A stretch of 64,000 nucleotides of DNA from TMP-86 sp046347195 (GTDB lineage Bacteria; Pseudomonadota; Gammaproteobacteria; Steroidobacterales; Steroidobacteraceae). The notes under the pieces are model-generated. The model was not told where the DNA came from. It ran no database searches and saw only the letters and a list, made by a program, of their open reading frames with translations. The DNA is taken from the NCBI GenBank assembly GCA_046347195.1, contig JAXMGQ010000003.1, forward strand, positions 62,001 through 126,000, read 5' to 3'. Within the stretch, counting starts at the first letter, position 1; every line of letters starts with the position of its first letter. The position numbers and the translations under genes are program-made. This document shows positions 27,932-36,796 of this stretch, piece by piece.

Positions 27932-28095
27932 ACATCGCAAGTCTTTCCATGGGGGGTTACGCCGCCTACGTCTGGCCCAGCGTGCTGCTCGTGCTGGGCG
28001 TGGTCGCCTGGAACGTCTGGAGCGCCCATCGCCAGCTCGAGCGGGCGTGGCGTATGGCCCGGCGGGCGCAGCAGATGAAGCAGGTGCGTCCGTGA
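27928..28095 (+). CDS. ccmD: Small heme-exporter protein CcmD
   Basis: A 55-residue membrane protein with one helix (AAYVWPSVLLVLGVVAWNVW) and a basic tail, the standard CcmD plan. The MGGYAAYVWPS start is typical. It stabilises the CcmABC-CcmE assembly. ATG 27928 overlaps the ccmC stop and its own TGA overlaps the GTG of ccmE. A longer frame reads through from upstream, but the operon spacing and family start support the short form. Confidence 0.9.
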   Translation: MNIASLSMGGYAAYVWPSVLLVLGVVAWNVWSAHRQLERAWRMARRAQQMKQVRP

Positions 28096-28571
28096 CGCCG
28101 CGTCGCAAGCGGCTGCTGGTCGTGACCGGCATCCTCGTGGGTGTGGGCGCCTCCGTGGCCCTGGCGGTGATGGCCTCGCGCGAGAACATCATGTTCTACT
28201 TCGACCCGACGCAGGTGGCCACGGGCAAGGCGCCGCACGACAAGCGCTTCCGCGTCGGCGGCATGGTGGTCAAGGGCAGCTTCGTGAAGGCGGCCTCGCA
28301 GACGCAGCCGGGCGAAATCGACGTGCGCTTCGTGCTCACCGACTTCAAGAACGAGGTGCCGGTTCGGTATTCGGGAGTCCTGCCCGACCTGTTCCGCGAA
28401 GGGCAGGGCATCATCGCCCATGGCCAGCTCGATGCGCGCGGCACCTTCGTGGCGGACGAGGTGCTGGCCAAGCACGATGAGAAGTACATGCCGCCGGAGG
28501 TGGCCGCCTCGCTGAAGAACCGACAAGCCGGCGCACCGACGGCACCGCCGGCCGGAGCACCTCGCTCATGA
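28092..28571 (+). CDS. ccmE: Heme chaperone CcmE
   Basis: Membrane-anchored periplasmic chaperone that holds heme covalently before transfer to apocytochrome. The 159 residues have one N-terminal helix (about 8-28), the beta-barrel region FYFDPTQV, RFRVGGMVVKGS, and the heme-binding His 128 in LAKHDEKYMP. The start is GTG 28092 in a GTGA overlap with ccmD. Confidence 0.95.
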   Translation: MTPRRKRLLVVTGILVGVGASVALAVMASRENIMFYFDPTQVATGKAPHDKRFRVGGMVVKGSFVKAASQTQPGEIDVRFVLTDFKNEVPVRYSGVLPDLFREGQGIIAHGQLDARGTFVADEVLAKHDEKYMPPEVAASLKNRQAGAPTAPPAGAPRS

Positions 28572-30527
28572 TCCCTGAACTCGGCCAATTCGCCCTGATC
28601 CTCGCGCTGCTGCTCTCGCTCGCGCAGGCCTTCTTCGGCCTCATTGGCGCCTGGCGCCAGGATGCCGCGTGGATGGGCGTCGCGCGGCCCGCCGTCACCG
28701 GCCAGTTCGTGTTCGTGGTGCTGGCCTTCGGTTCCCTGGTGTATGCCTTCATCACCAACGACTTCTCGGTGAACTACGTCGCGACCAACTCCAACAGCCA
28801 GCTGCCACTGTTCTTCCGGATCGCGGCCGTGTGGGGCGCGCACGAAGGCTCGCTGCTGCTGTGGATCCTGATCCTCTCGATCTGGAGCCTGGCGGTCGCG
28901 GCCCTGAGCCGGCAGCTGCCGCTCAGCTTCTCGAGCCGCGTACTCGGGATCATGGGACTGGTCAGCACCGGGTTCATGCTCTTCACGCTGTGGACCTCGA
29001 GTCCCTTCACGCGGCTCATGCCGGCGGCTCGCGACGGCGCTGACCTGAACCCGATCCTGCAGGACTTCGCACTCGCCATCCATCCCCCCATGCTCTACAC
29101 GGGCTACGTCGGGTTCTCCGTGGCCTTTGCCTTCGCCTGCGCCGCGATGCTCGAGGGGCGGCTGGACCAGACCTGGGCCAAGTGGACCCGGCCCTGGACC
29201 ATCGCGGCCTGGCTGTTCCAGACCATCGGCATCGCATTGGGGAGCTGGTGGGCGTACTACGAACTGGGCTGGGGTGGCTGGTGGTTCTGGGACCCGGTGG
29301 AGAATGCCTCCTTCATGCCCTGGCTCGTGGGCACGGCGCTGATCCATTCCCTCGCCGTCACCGAGCGGCGTGGCATCTTCAAGAGCTGGACGCTGCTGCT
29401 CGCCATCTTCGCCTTCTCGCTGAGCCTGGTGGGCACCTTCCTCGTGCGCTCAGGCGTGCTCGTGTCCGTGCATTCCTTCGCCACCGATCCCACGCGCGGC
29501 TACTACATCCTGGGCTTCCCTGCTGCTGACCATCGGCGGGTCCTTGAGCCTGTATGCCTGGCGCGCACCGAAGCTGTATGCGCCCGGTGGCTTCGAGATG
29601 TGGTCGCGCGAGTTCTTCCTGCTGGTGAACAACGTGCTGCTCGTGGTGGTCGCGAGCCTGGTGCTGTGGGGCACGCTCTCGCCGCTGATCTACGAGATGC
29701 TGGGCATCGGCAAGATCTCCGTGGGACCGCCGGTGTTCAACCTGATGTTCCTCGTGCCGATGCTGCCACTGCTGTTCTTCCTCGGCGCCGGCATGCATGC
29801 CGCCTGGAAGCGCGGCCGGCTCACCACCGTCGCGAAGCCGCTGTGGTGGCTGCTGGGCGTAGCGGTGATCCTCGCGCTGGCGATCAGCCTAGGCGCGTAT
29901 GGCCGGGTGAATTGGCTCGGACTGCTGGGAATCATCGCAGGATTGTGGATCCTGTTCTCATCGCTCCTGGATCCGCTGCAGCGGCTGCGCGGCGGACAGC
30001 GCCTCAGCGGCGGAATGCTGGGCATGGCCATCGCGCATTTCGGCGTGGGCCTGTTCGCGATCGGTGTGAGCGGGGTGCAGAGCTACAAGGTCGAGAAGGA
30101 TGTGGCGCTGAAGCCCGGCGCGTCCTACACGATCTCCGGCTACACCTTCAAATACAAGGATGCGAAGCCCGTCCAGGGCCCGAACTACGATGCCACGCAG
30201 GCGCGGGTCGAGCTGTATCGCGGCGACAAGCTGATCGCCCGACTCGATCCGCAGAAGCGCCGCTACTGGGCGCGCGAGACCGACATGAGCGAGGCGGCCA
30301 TCGATGTGGGCTGGGGACGCGATCTGTTCGTGGCCATGGGTGATGACCTGGGGCAGGGCGCCTGGAGCATGCGCATCCAGTACAAGCCGCTGATCCGGCT
30401 GATCTGGCTGGGAGCGCTGGTGATGGCCGTGGGCGGCGTGGTCGCCGCGTCCGACCGGCGCTACCGGCAGCGCGTCCGCGACGCGGCACCCGCGGCGGCA
30501 GGCGCCGAACCTGCGAGGTCGGGCTGA
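28568..30527 (+). pseudogene. ccmF: Heme lyase CcmF, interrupted by a +1 frameshift
   Basis: CcmF attaches heme to apocytochrome c with CcmH. The 5' frame gives normal CcmF sequence (WGAHEGSLLLW, HPPMLYTGYVG, and the WWD motif WGGWWFWDPVENASFMPWL) up to residue 317 (TRGYYILGF). At 29518-29520 a CCC appears where two C would keep the frame. From there CcmF continues in another frame (LLLTIGGSLSLYAWR...) to the TGA at 30525-30527. Repaired length is about 652 residues, normal for CcmF. Either the gene is really broken or the base is a sequencing error; intact neighbours favour an error. Confidence 0.88.
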
Positions 30528-31066
30528 TGTGGAAGTTCCTGCTGCCGGTGGGCGCATTCATCGTGCTGGTGGTGTTCTTCGCCCTGGGACTCGATCCCAA
30601 GCGCGACATCCGCGAGATCCCCTCGCCGCTGATCGGCAGGACGGCGCCGGTGTTCAGCCTGCCGGATGTGTTCGACCCGGCCAAGAGCGTTGGCAATGCC
30701 GGTCTCGCCGGCAAGGTGTACGTGCTCAACGTCTGGGCGACCTGGTGCGTGGCTTGCCGCGAGGAGCACGAGACCCTGGTCGCGCTGTCGAAGCAGAACG
30801 TGGTGCCCATCCTCGGCCTGGACTGGAAAGACGAGCGCGACAAGGCGCAGGCCTGGCTGTCACAGCTCGGCAATCCGTACTCCGCGGTGGCCTTCGATGA
30901 CAAGGGCGGCGTGGCGATCGACTGGGGGGTGTACGGCGCGCCCGAGACCTACCTAGTCGACCGCAAGGGGCGCGTGCTCTACAAGCACATCGCGCCCATG
31001 ACCTTCGATGTGTGGCAGAAGCAATTCCTGCCGCGCATCGCCCAGGCGCAGAAGGAGCCGACATGA
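30527..31066 (+). CDS. ccmG: Thioredoxin-like CcmG/DsbE
   Basis: Membrane-tethered periplasmic thioredoxin that keeps the cysteines of apocytochrome c reduced. The 179 residues begin with one helix, then a thioredoxin fold with active site WCVAC (Cys 74 and Cys 77) instead of the WCPTC of E. coli, and GVYGAPETYLVDRKG with the cis-proline loop. ATG overlaps the ccmF stop as TGATG. Confidence 0.95.
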   Translation: MWKFLLPVGAFIVLVVFFALGLDPKRDIREIPSPLIGRTAPVFSLPDVFDPAKSVGNAGLAGKVYVLNVWATWCVACREEHETLVALSKQNVVPILGLDWKDERDKAQAWLSQLGNPYSAVAFDDKGGVAIDWGVYGAPETYLVDRKGRVLYKHIAPMTFDVWQKQFLPRIAQAQKEPT

Positions 31067-31488
31067 GGCTCCTCGCATGGAGCGCGCTGCTGCTCCTGTT
31101 CGTCGCGCTGGCGGCACGGGCCGTGGATGAGCATGGGCAGCTCGAGGACCCGGCGCTGCAGGCCCGCTACGAGCGTCTGACCAGCGAGCTTCGTTGTCTC
31201 GTATGCCAGAACGAATCCGTGGCAGATTCCAATGCGTTCCTCGCGCGCGACCTGCGCGGACAGGTGCAGCAGATGCTCACCGCGGGCAAGAGCGATGAAC
31301 AGATCCTGGATTTCATGACTGAACGTTATGGTGAGTTCGTGCGCTACAACCCGCCACTGGAACCCAAGACCGCCGTGCTGTGGGGTGCGCCGTTCGTGCT
31401 GCTCGCCGTCGGCATCCTCGTGGTGTGGCGCATCATGCGTCGACGTGCGGCAATGCCGCTGGACGATGAGCCCGGCACCCCGGCCTGA
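31063..31488 (+). CDS. ccmH: Cytochrome c maturation protein CcmH (short form)
   Basis: A 141-residue membrane protein with a signal peptide, the LRCLVCQN thiol motif (Cys 45 and Cys 48) and a C-terminal helix. It passes reducing equivalents to apocytochrome c. In E. coli CcmH is fused to a TPR part; here that part is the separate ccmI. The start overlaps ccmG by 4 bp. Confidence 0.95.
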   Translation: MRLLAWSALLLLFVALAARAVDEHGQLEDPALQARYERLTSELRCLVCQNESVADSNAFLARDLRGQVQQMLTAGKSDEQILDFMTERYGEFVRYNPPLEPKTAVLWGAPFVLLAVGILVVWRIMRRRAAMPLDDEPGTPA

Positions 31489-31494
31489 TCGCCC

Positions 31495-32511
31495 GTGACC
31501 CTCTTCATCTTCATCGCCTCCGTGATGGCGCTGGCCGCGGCGCTCGTCATCGCCTGGCCGCTGTTGCGCAGCGGACATCGCCGCCGCCTGGCGCCGGCCA
31601 TCGCAGCGATGCTCGTCCTGCTGATGTCAGGATTCCTGTACACCCGCTGGTCCACCTGGGACTGGAGCGGGCAGAAGCAGATGCCGCCCGAAGGGGCGCA
31701 GATCGCGGCCATGGTCAGCCGGCTGGAAACCAGGCTCCAGGCCAATCCCAACGACCTGCAGGGCTGGCTGATGCTCGGCAGGTCCTACCTCACGCTCGAG
31801 CGCTTCGATGATGCCATTGCCGCATACGATCACGCGGTGCGCCTGGGCGATGGCAAGGATGCGGAGAGCCTGCTCGGCATGGGAGAGGCGATCTCCATGC
31901 GCGCGGGCGGACGCATCATCCCGCCCGCCGCGCAGATGTTCGAATCCGCACTGAAGATCGCCCCGCAGAATCCCCGCGCCTTGCTGTTCGGCGGATTCGC
32001 CGCGGCCAGTCGTGGCGATGTCGAACAGGCCCGCAGCCGTTGGGTGGCGCTGAAGGCGCTGAACCCGCCGCCGCAGCTCGTGCAGATGCTGGATGCGCGC
32101 ATCGCCGAACTGCAGGGCGGCGCGCCGGGAACCGCGCCCGCTGCGCAGCCCGCCGCCGCCGGCGAGGCGGCGAGCGCCACCGTGAACGTGAAGATCGCGG
32201 CCGCCCTCAGCGCGCGCGCGAAGCCGGATTCCGCGGTGTTCGTCTTTGCCAGCGAGCCTGATGTCCGCGGGCCTCCGCTGGCGGTGAAGCGGCTGCACGT
32301 GTCCGATCTGGCGACACCGGTTTCGCTGTCCGCGGAAGACTCCATGGTGCCGGGGCGGACACTTCGGTCCGGACACCCTGTGCGAATCGCCGCGCGCATC
32401 TCATTCAGCGGTCAACCGACTCCATCCCCGGGGGACCTGTACGGCGAACTCACGTACAATGTCGGCCAGGATGGCGCGCGCGAACTGATCATCGACCGCG
32501 TTGCCGAATGA
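31495..32511 (+). CDS. ccmI: CcmI-type TPR protein for cytochrome c maturation
   Basis: A 338-residue inner-membrane protein with two N-terminal helices, TPR repeats (NPNDLQGWLMLGRSYLTLERFDDAIAAYDHAVRL and following, about residues 80-200) and a C-terminal beta-rich domain (ATVNVKIAAALSARAKPDSAVFVFA). CcmI holds apocytochrome c for the CcmFH lyase. The start is GTG 31495, 6 bp after ccmH. It ends the ccm operon. Confidence 0.9.
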   Translation: MTLFIFIASVMALAAALVIAWPLLRSGHRRRLAPAIAAMLVLLMSGFLYTRWSTWDWSGQKQMPPEGAQIAAMVSRLETRLQANPNDLQGWLMLGRSYLTLERFDDAIAAYDHAVRLGDGKDAESLLGMGEAISMRAGGRIIPPAAQMFESALKIAPQNPRALLFGGFAAASRGDVEQARSRWVALKALNPPPQLVQMLDARIAELQGGAPGTAPAAQPAAAGEAASATVNVKIAAALSARAKPDSAVFVFASEPDVRGPPLAVKRLHVSDLATPVSLSAEDSMVPGRTLRSGHPVRIAARISFSGQPTPSPGDLYGELTYNVGQDGARELIIDRVAE

Positions 32512-32562
32512 ACCCGGCGCGCCTCGCGCGTGTCGGATGAGCACAGGATCGGCCCACACGCC

Positions 32563-33717
32563 ATGAGCATTTCCATCGACCAGGATCCCGACACGACCAC
32601 CGGCTGGGTGACGCCGAAGAACATCCGCACGGCGTTGATCGTGGGCGGCATTCTGCTGGCCGGCATCCTCGGCTGGCGCATCCTCAGCATGACCGTGCTG
32701 CAGGGTTCGCAGCCCCAGCAGCCGAGCATCCCGCTGGTCTCGGTGACCTCGGTGGGCGTCAGCGCGGCGCCCACGCTGGTCTCCATCACCGGCACCATCA
32801 GCGCGCGCTACGACATCCCGATCGGTGTGGAAGGTGATGGTGGTCGCGTCGCGAAGGTGCTGGTGGAAGCCGGTGATCACGTCAAGCGAGGCCAGGTGCT
32901 CGCCAGGCTCGACACCTCCGTGGTGGCGCCGCAGGTGGCGAGCCTCGCCGCAGGGCTCGAACAGGCGCGGGCGGAAGCCGATCTTGCGCGGGCGGAGTAT
33001 CGCCGCGCCGAGAGCGTGCGCGCCTCCGGGGCGCTGTCGGCGGAGGAAATCGAGCGACGCAAGTCCGCCGCCGTCACTGCGGATGCCAAGGTCAAGCTCG
33101 CTGCCGCCCAACTCGCCGAGTCCCAGGCCCGCCTGGGCCGGACGGAAGTGCGCGCACCGGCCGACGGCCTGCTCCTCACGCGTGCCGTGGAGATCGGCCA
33201 GACCGTGACGCCGGGAGGCGCGGCGCTGTTCCGGCTCTCCGAGGGCGGCGAAGTGGAATTGCGCGGCCAGGTATCGGAGCAGGATCTGCCCTTGCTCAAG
33301 GTGGGCCAGAAGGCCAGCGTGCGCCTGACCGGCTTCTCGCAGGAGTTCGAGGGCGTGATCCGCCTGCTCGGCGCGGTCATCGATCCGCAGACGCGCATGG
33401 GCAGCGTGCGAGTTGCGCTGAAATCCGACCCCAACCTGCGCCCCGGCGGGTTCGCCCGCGCCGATGTCACCGTGAGCCGGCAGGAGCGGGCCGTGCTGCC
33501 GCAGACGGCTGTGCTCACCGACGATCGCGGTCATTACGTCATGCTCGTCGACCATGAAGGCAAGGCCCGGCATCGCGACGTGCAGGTCGCCGGCACCATC
33601 TCGCAGGGCGTGCTCATCGCCTCGGGCCTCACCAGCGCCGACCGGGTCGTGACCACGGCGGGTGCGTTCCTGCAGGAGGGTGAGCCCGTGAACGTCGCCG
33701 GCAAGGGCGGCGGCTGA
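32563..33717 (+). CDS. RND efflux periplasmic adaptor (HlyD/MexA family)
   Basis: A membrane-fusion protein of 384 residues. It has an N-terminal membrane anchor (TALIVGGILLAGILGW), lipoyl-like halves (VAKVLVEAGDHVKRGQVLARLD and GRTEVRAPADGLLLTRAVEIGQTV) around a coiled-coil hairpin (about residues 120-195), and a C-terminal beta-barrel and membrane-proximal domain. It would link the pump encoded next, at TGATG overlap, to an outer-membrane channel that is not in the window. ATG 32563 is preferred; GTG 32530 is possible. Confidence 0.9.
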   Translation: MSISIDQDPDTTTGWVTPKNIRTALIVGGILLAGILGWRILSMTVLQGSQPQQPSIPLVSVTSVGVSAAPTLVSITGTISARYDIPIGVEGDGGRVAKVLVEAGDHVKRGQVLARLDTSVVAPQVASLAAGLEQARAEADLARAEYRRAESVRASGALSAEEIERRKSAAVTADAKVKLAAAQLAESQARLGRTEVRAPADGLLLTRAVEIGQTVTPGGAALFRLSEGGEVELRGQVSEQDLPLLKVGQKASVRLTGFSQEFEGVIRLLGAVIDPQTRMGSVRVALKSDPNLRPGGFARADVTVSRQERAVLPQTAVLTDDRGHYVMLVDHEGKARHRDVQVAGTISQGVLIASGLTSADRVVTTAGAFLQEGEPVNVAGKGGG

Positions 33718-36700
33718 TGCGCAACATTTCCGCCTGGGCGATCCGGCACCCGATCATCCCGATCGTGCTGTTCGTCGTGCTGTTCGTGGTCGGCGCCATC
33801 TCCTTCAAGCTGCTGCCGATCAACCTGCAGCCGGACATCTCCTTTCCGCTGGTGCAGGTGAACGTCACCCAGCCCGGTGCCGCGCCGGCGGAAATGGAGA
33901 CGCAGATCGCGCAGAAGATCGAGGGACAGGTCGCCAGCATCGGCAACATCCACAACATCACCTCGCGGCTCACCGAAGGCGTGTCCGACACCATGATCGA
34001 GTTCCAGATCGGAACGCCCATCGATCGCGCGGTGAACGATGTCCGTGACGCCGTCGCCAAGGTGCGCAGCCAGCTACCGCAGGGCATCGATGAGCCGCGC
34101 GTGCAACGTGTGGATGTCGATGGCGGCCCGTTCTCGTACTACTCGGTGACGACCACCGGACTCACGCTCGAGCAATTGAGCTGGTTCGTCGACAACACCA
34201 TCACCAAGCGGCTGCTCAGCATCAACGGCGTCGCGCAGGTGTTCCGGTTCGGCGGAGTCGACCGCGAGATCCGGGTCAATCTCGACCCGGCCCGCATGCA
34301 GGCGCTGGGTCTGACGGCAGTGGCGGTCAACCAGCAGTTGCGTGCCATCAACCTGGACGCGCCGGGCGGACGCGCGCAGATCGGCGGGGCGGAGCAGTCC
34401 ATCCGCGTGCGGGGCGGCGCGAAGAGCGCCGCAGATCTGGGCAACGCCCACATCTACCTCTCCGGCGACCGCTACGTGCGCCTGAACGAGATCGCCGAGG
34501 TGAGTGATGGCGTGGCCGAGGTGCGCAGCATCGCCCGACTGAACGGACGTTCCGCAGTGACTTTCGGCGTGGCCAAGTCCAAGGGCACCTCCGATGTCAC
34601 GGTTTCCGACCAGGTGGACCGCGAACTGCAGAAGATCGTCGATGAGAACCCGCAGGTGAAACTCCTCAAGAACTTCACCACCGTGGATCACACGCGCTCG
34701 ACCTACCATTCGGCGATGAGCACGCTGATCGAGGGCTCGGTGCTGGCGGTAGTGGTCGTCTGGCTGTTCCTGCGCAACGGGCGCGCCACGGCGATCTCGG
34801 CACTCGCCATCCCGCTGTCGGCCGTCCCCACCTTTGCCTTCATGCAGCTCATGGGGTTCACGCTGAATGGCATCACGCTGCTGGCGCTGTCGCTGGTGGC
34901 CGGCGTGCTGGTGGACGATGCCATCGTGGAGATCGAGAACATCGTGCGCCACATGCGCATGGGCAAGAGCGCCTACCAGGCGGCGCTCGATGCCGCCGAT
35001 GAGATCGGCCTCGCGGTGGTGGCCACCTCGTTCACCATCATCGCGGTGTTCCTGCCGGTCAGCTTCATGCCCGGCGTGTCGGGCCAGTTCTTCAGGCAGT
35101 TCGGCCTCACCGTCGCCATGGCGGTGTTCATTTCGCTGCTGGTGGCGCGGCTGATCACCCCGGTGGTCGCGGCCTTCACGCTGACCATGCGCGACGTGCA
35201 CGCCGAGCGCGACGGGCCGTTCATGACGATGTACATGCGCATGCTCGACTGGAGCGTGACCAACCGCTGGAAGAGCATTGCCATCGGCGTCGGTTTCTTC
35301 ATCGCCTCCCTGGGACTGAGCTCGCTGGTCCCGAGGGCCTTCGTGCCGCCGGATGATTTCTCCATGTCGCAGCTCAGCGTCGAGTTGCCACCGGGCGTGA
35401 CGCTCGAGGACACCTCCCGCGTCGCGGCAACGGCCACCTCGCTCATTCGGCGCCAGCCCGAAGTGCTCACCGTCACCGAGTCCATCGGTGACGACGATGA
35501 CGTGCGCCGCGGCTCGCTGTGGATCCAGCTGGTCAATCCGCAGGATCGCAAGCTGAGCCAGAAGCAATGGGAACAGAAGATGCAACCCCTGCTCAACCAG
35601 ATCCCCGACGGGCGCATCAACTTCGCGAGCCAGGACGGTGGTGGCACGGGTCGCGACATCCTCATCTACCTCACGGGCGATGATTCAAAGCTGGTGCACG
35701 ACACCTCGGTGAAGGTGCTCGAGCAGATGCGTGGGCTCAAGCAGCTGCGCGACCCGCGGATCAATGGCGACCTGCCGCGACCCGAGATCGTCGTACGTCC
35801 GCGGCTGGACATCGCGGCGCAGCTAGGCGTCACGGTCGAGAGCATCAGCGAGACCATCCGCATCGCGACGCTCGGAGATCTGCCGCAATACGGTGCGAAG
35901 TTCTCGCTTTCCGACCGCCAGATACCGATCCGCGTGAGCCTCGTCGAGGGGGCGCGCCGTGATCTGTCCACCCTGGAGAACCTTCCGTTGCCCACGGCCA
36001 GCAGGACCAGCGTGCGTTGAAGTCGAGGTGGCCGAAGTCACCTTTGGACAGGGACCCTCGACGGTCAGGCGCCACAACCAGACGCGACGTGTCGCGCTCG
36101 AGCGGACCTGTCGCCCGGGCGCAGCTCGGCGATGCCATGTCGAAGATCAATGCGCTGCCGGCGCTCAAGAACCTGCCGCAAGGCGTGCACCTGGTCCCGG
36201 TGGGCACGGCGGAGTTCATGGATGAGCTGTTCGCGAACTTCGCGCTGGCCATCGGCGCGGGCGTCCTGATGGTCTTTGCGGTGCTGGTGCTGCTGTTCGC
36301 CCGCGTGTTCCAGCCCATCACCATCCTGTCGGCCCTGCCGCTGTCGCTGGGTGGCGCGGCCCTGGCGCTGGTGCTGACCAACATCCCGTTTTCCCTGCCG
36401 GTGGTCATCGGCATCATCATGCTGATGGGCATCGTCGCCAAGAACTCCATCCTGCTGGTCGATTTCGCCATCGAGGAAATGCGCGCCGGCAAACCCCGCC
36501 TCGAGGCCATCCGCGAATCAGGCCACAAGCGGGCGAGGCCCATCGTCATGACCACCGTGGCGATGGTGGCGGGCATGCTGCCCGTGGCGCTGGGGCTGGG
36601 CGGGGACAGCTCGTTCCGGGCGCCCATGGCCATCGCCGTGATCGGCGGACTGATCACCTCGACCCTGCTGACGCGCTGGTCATCGTGCCGGCGGTGTTCA

Positions 36701-36795
36701 CCGTCATCGACGATGTGGAACGATGGATCGCGCCCAAGACCCGCCGCGTACTCGCCGACTCCGAGACCCAGCTTCGCGCCCAGACGACGGGCTGA
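33717..36795 (+). pseudogene. RND efflux transporter (HAE1 family), frame broken at three or more sites
   Basis: An AcrB-type proton-driven pump. The first frame (33717-36020) has the family sequence ISAWAIRHPIIPIVLFVVLF, GVLVDDAIVEIENIVRHM (proton-relay Asp pair) and two periplasmic lobes. It ends at a premature TGA (36018-36020). Family sequence continues in frame 1 (VAEVTFGQGPSTVRRHNQTRRVALE, about 36025-36100), then frame 2 (DAMSKINALPALKNLPQG ... LITSTLLT, to about 36673), then frame 1 (LVIVPAVFTVIDDVERWIAPKTRR) to TGA 36793-36795. The repaired protein is about 1025 residues, normal for RND pumps. The damage clusters in 670 bp. Confidence 0.85.
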
Positions 36796-36796
36796 A

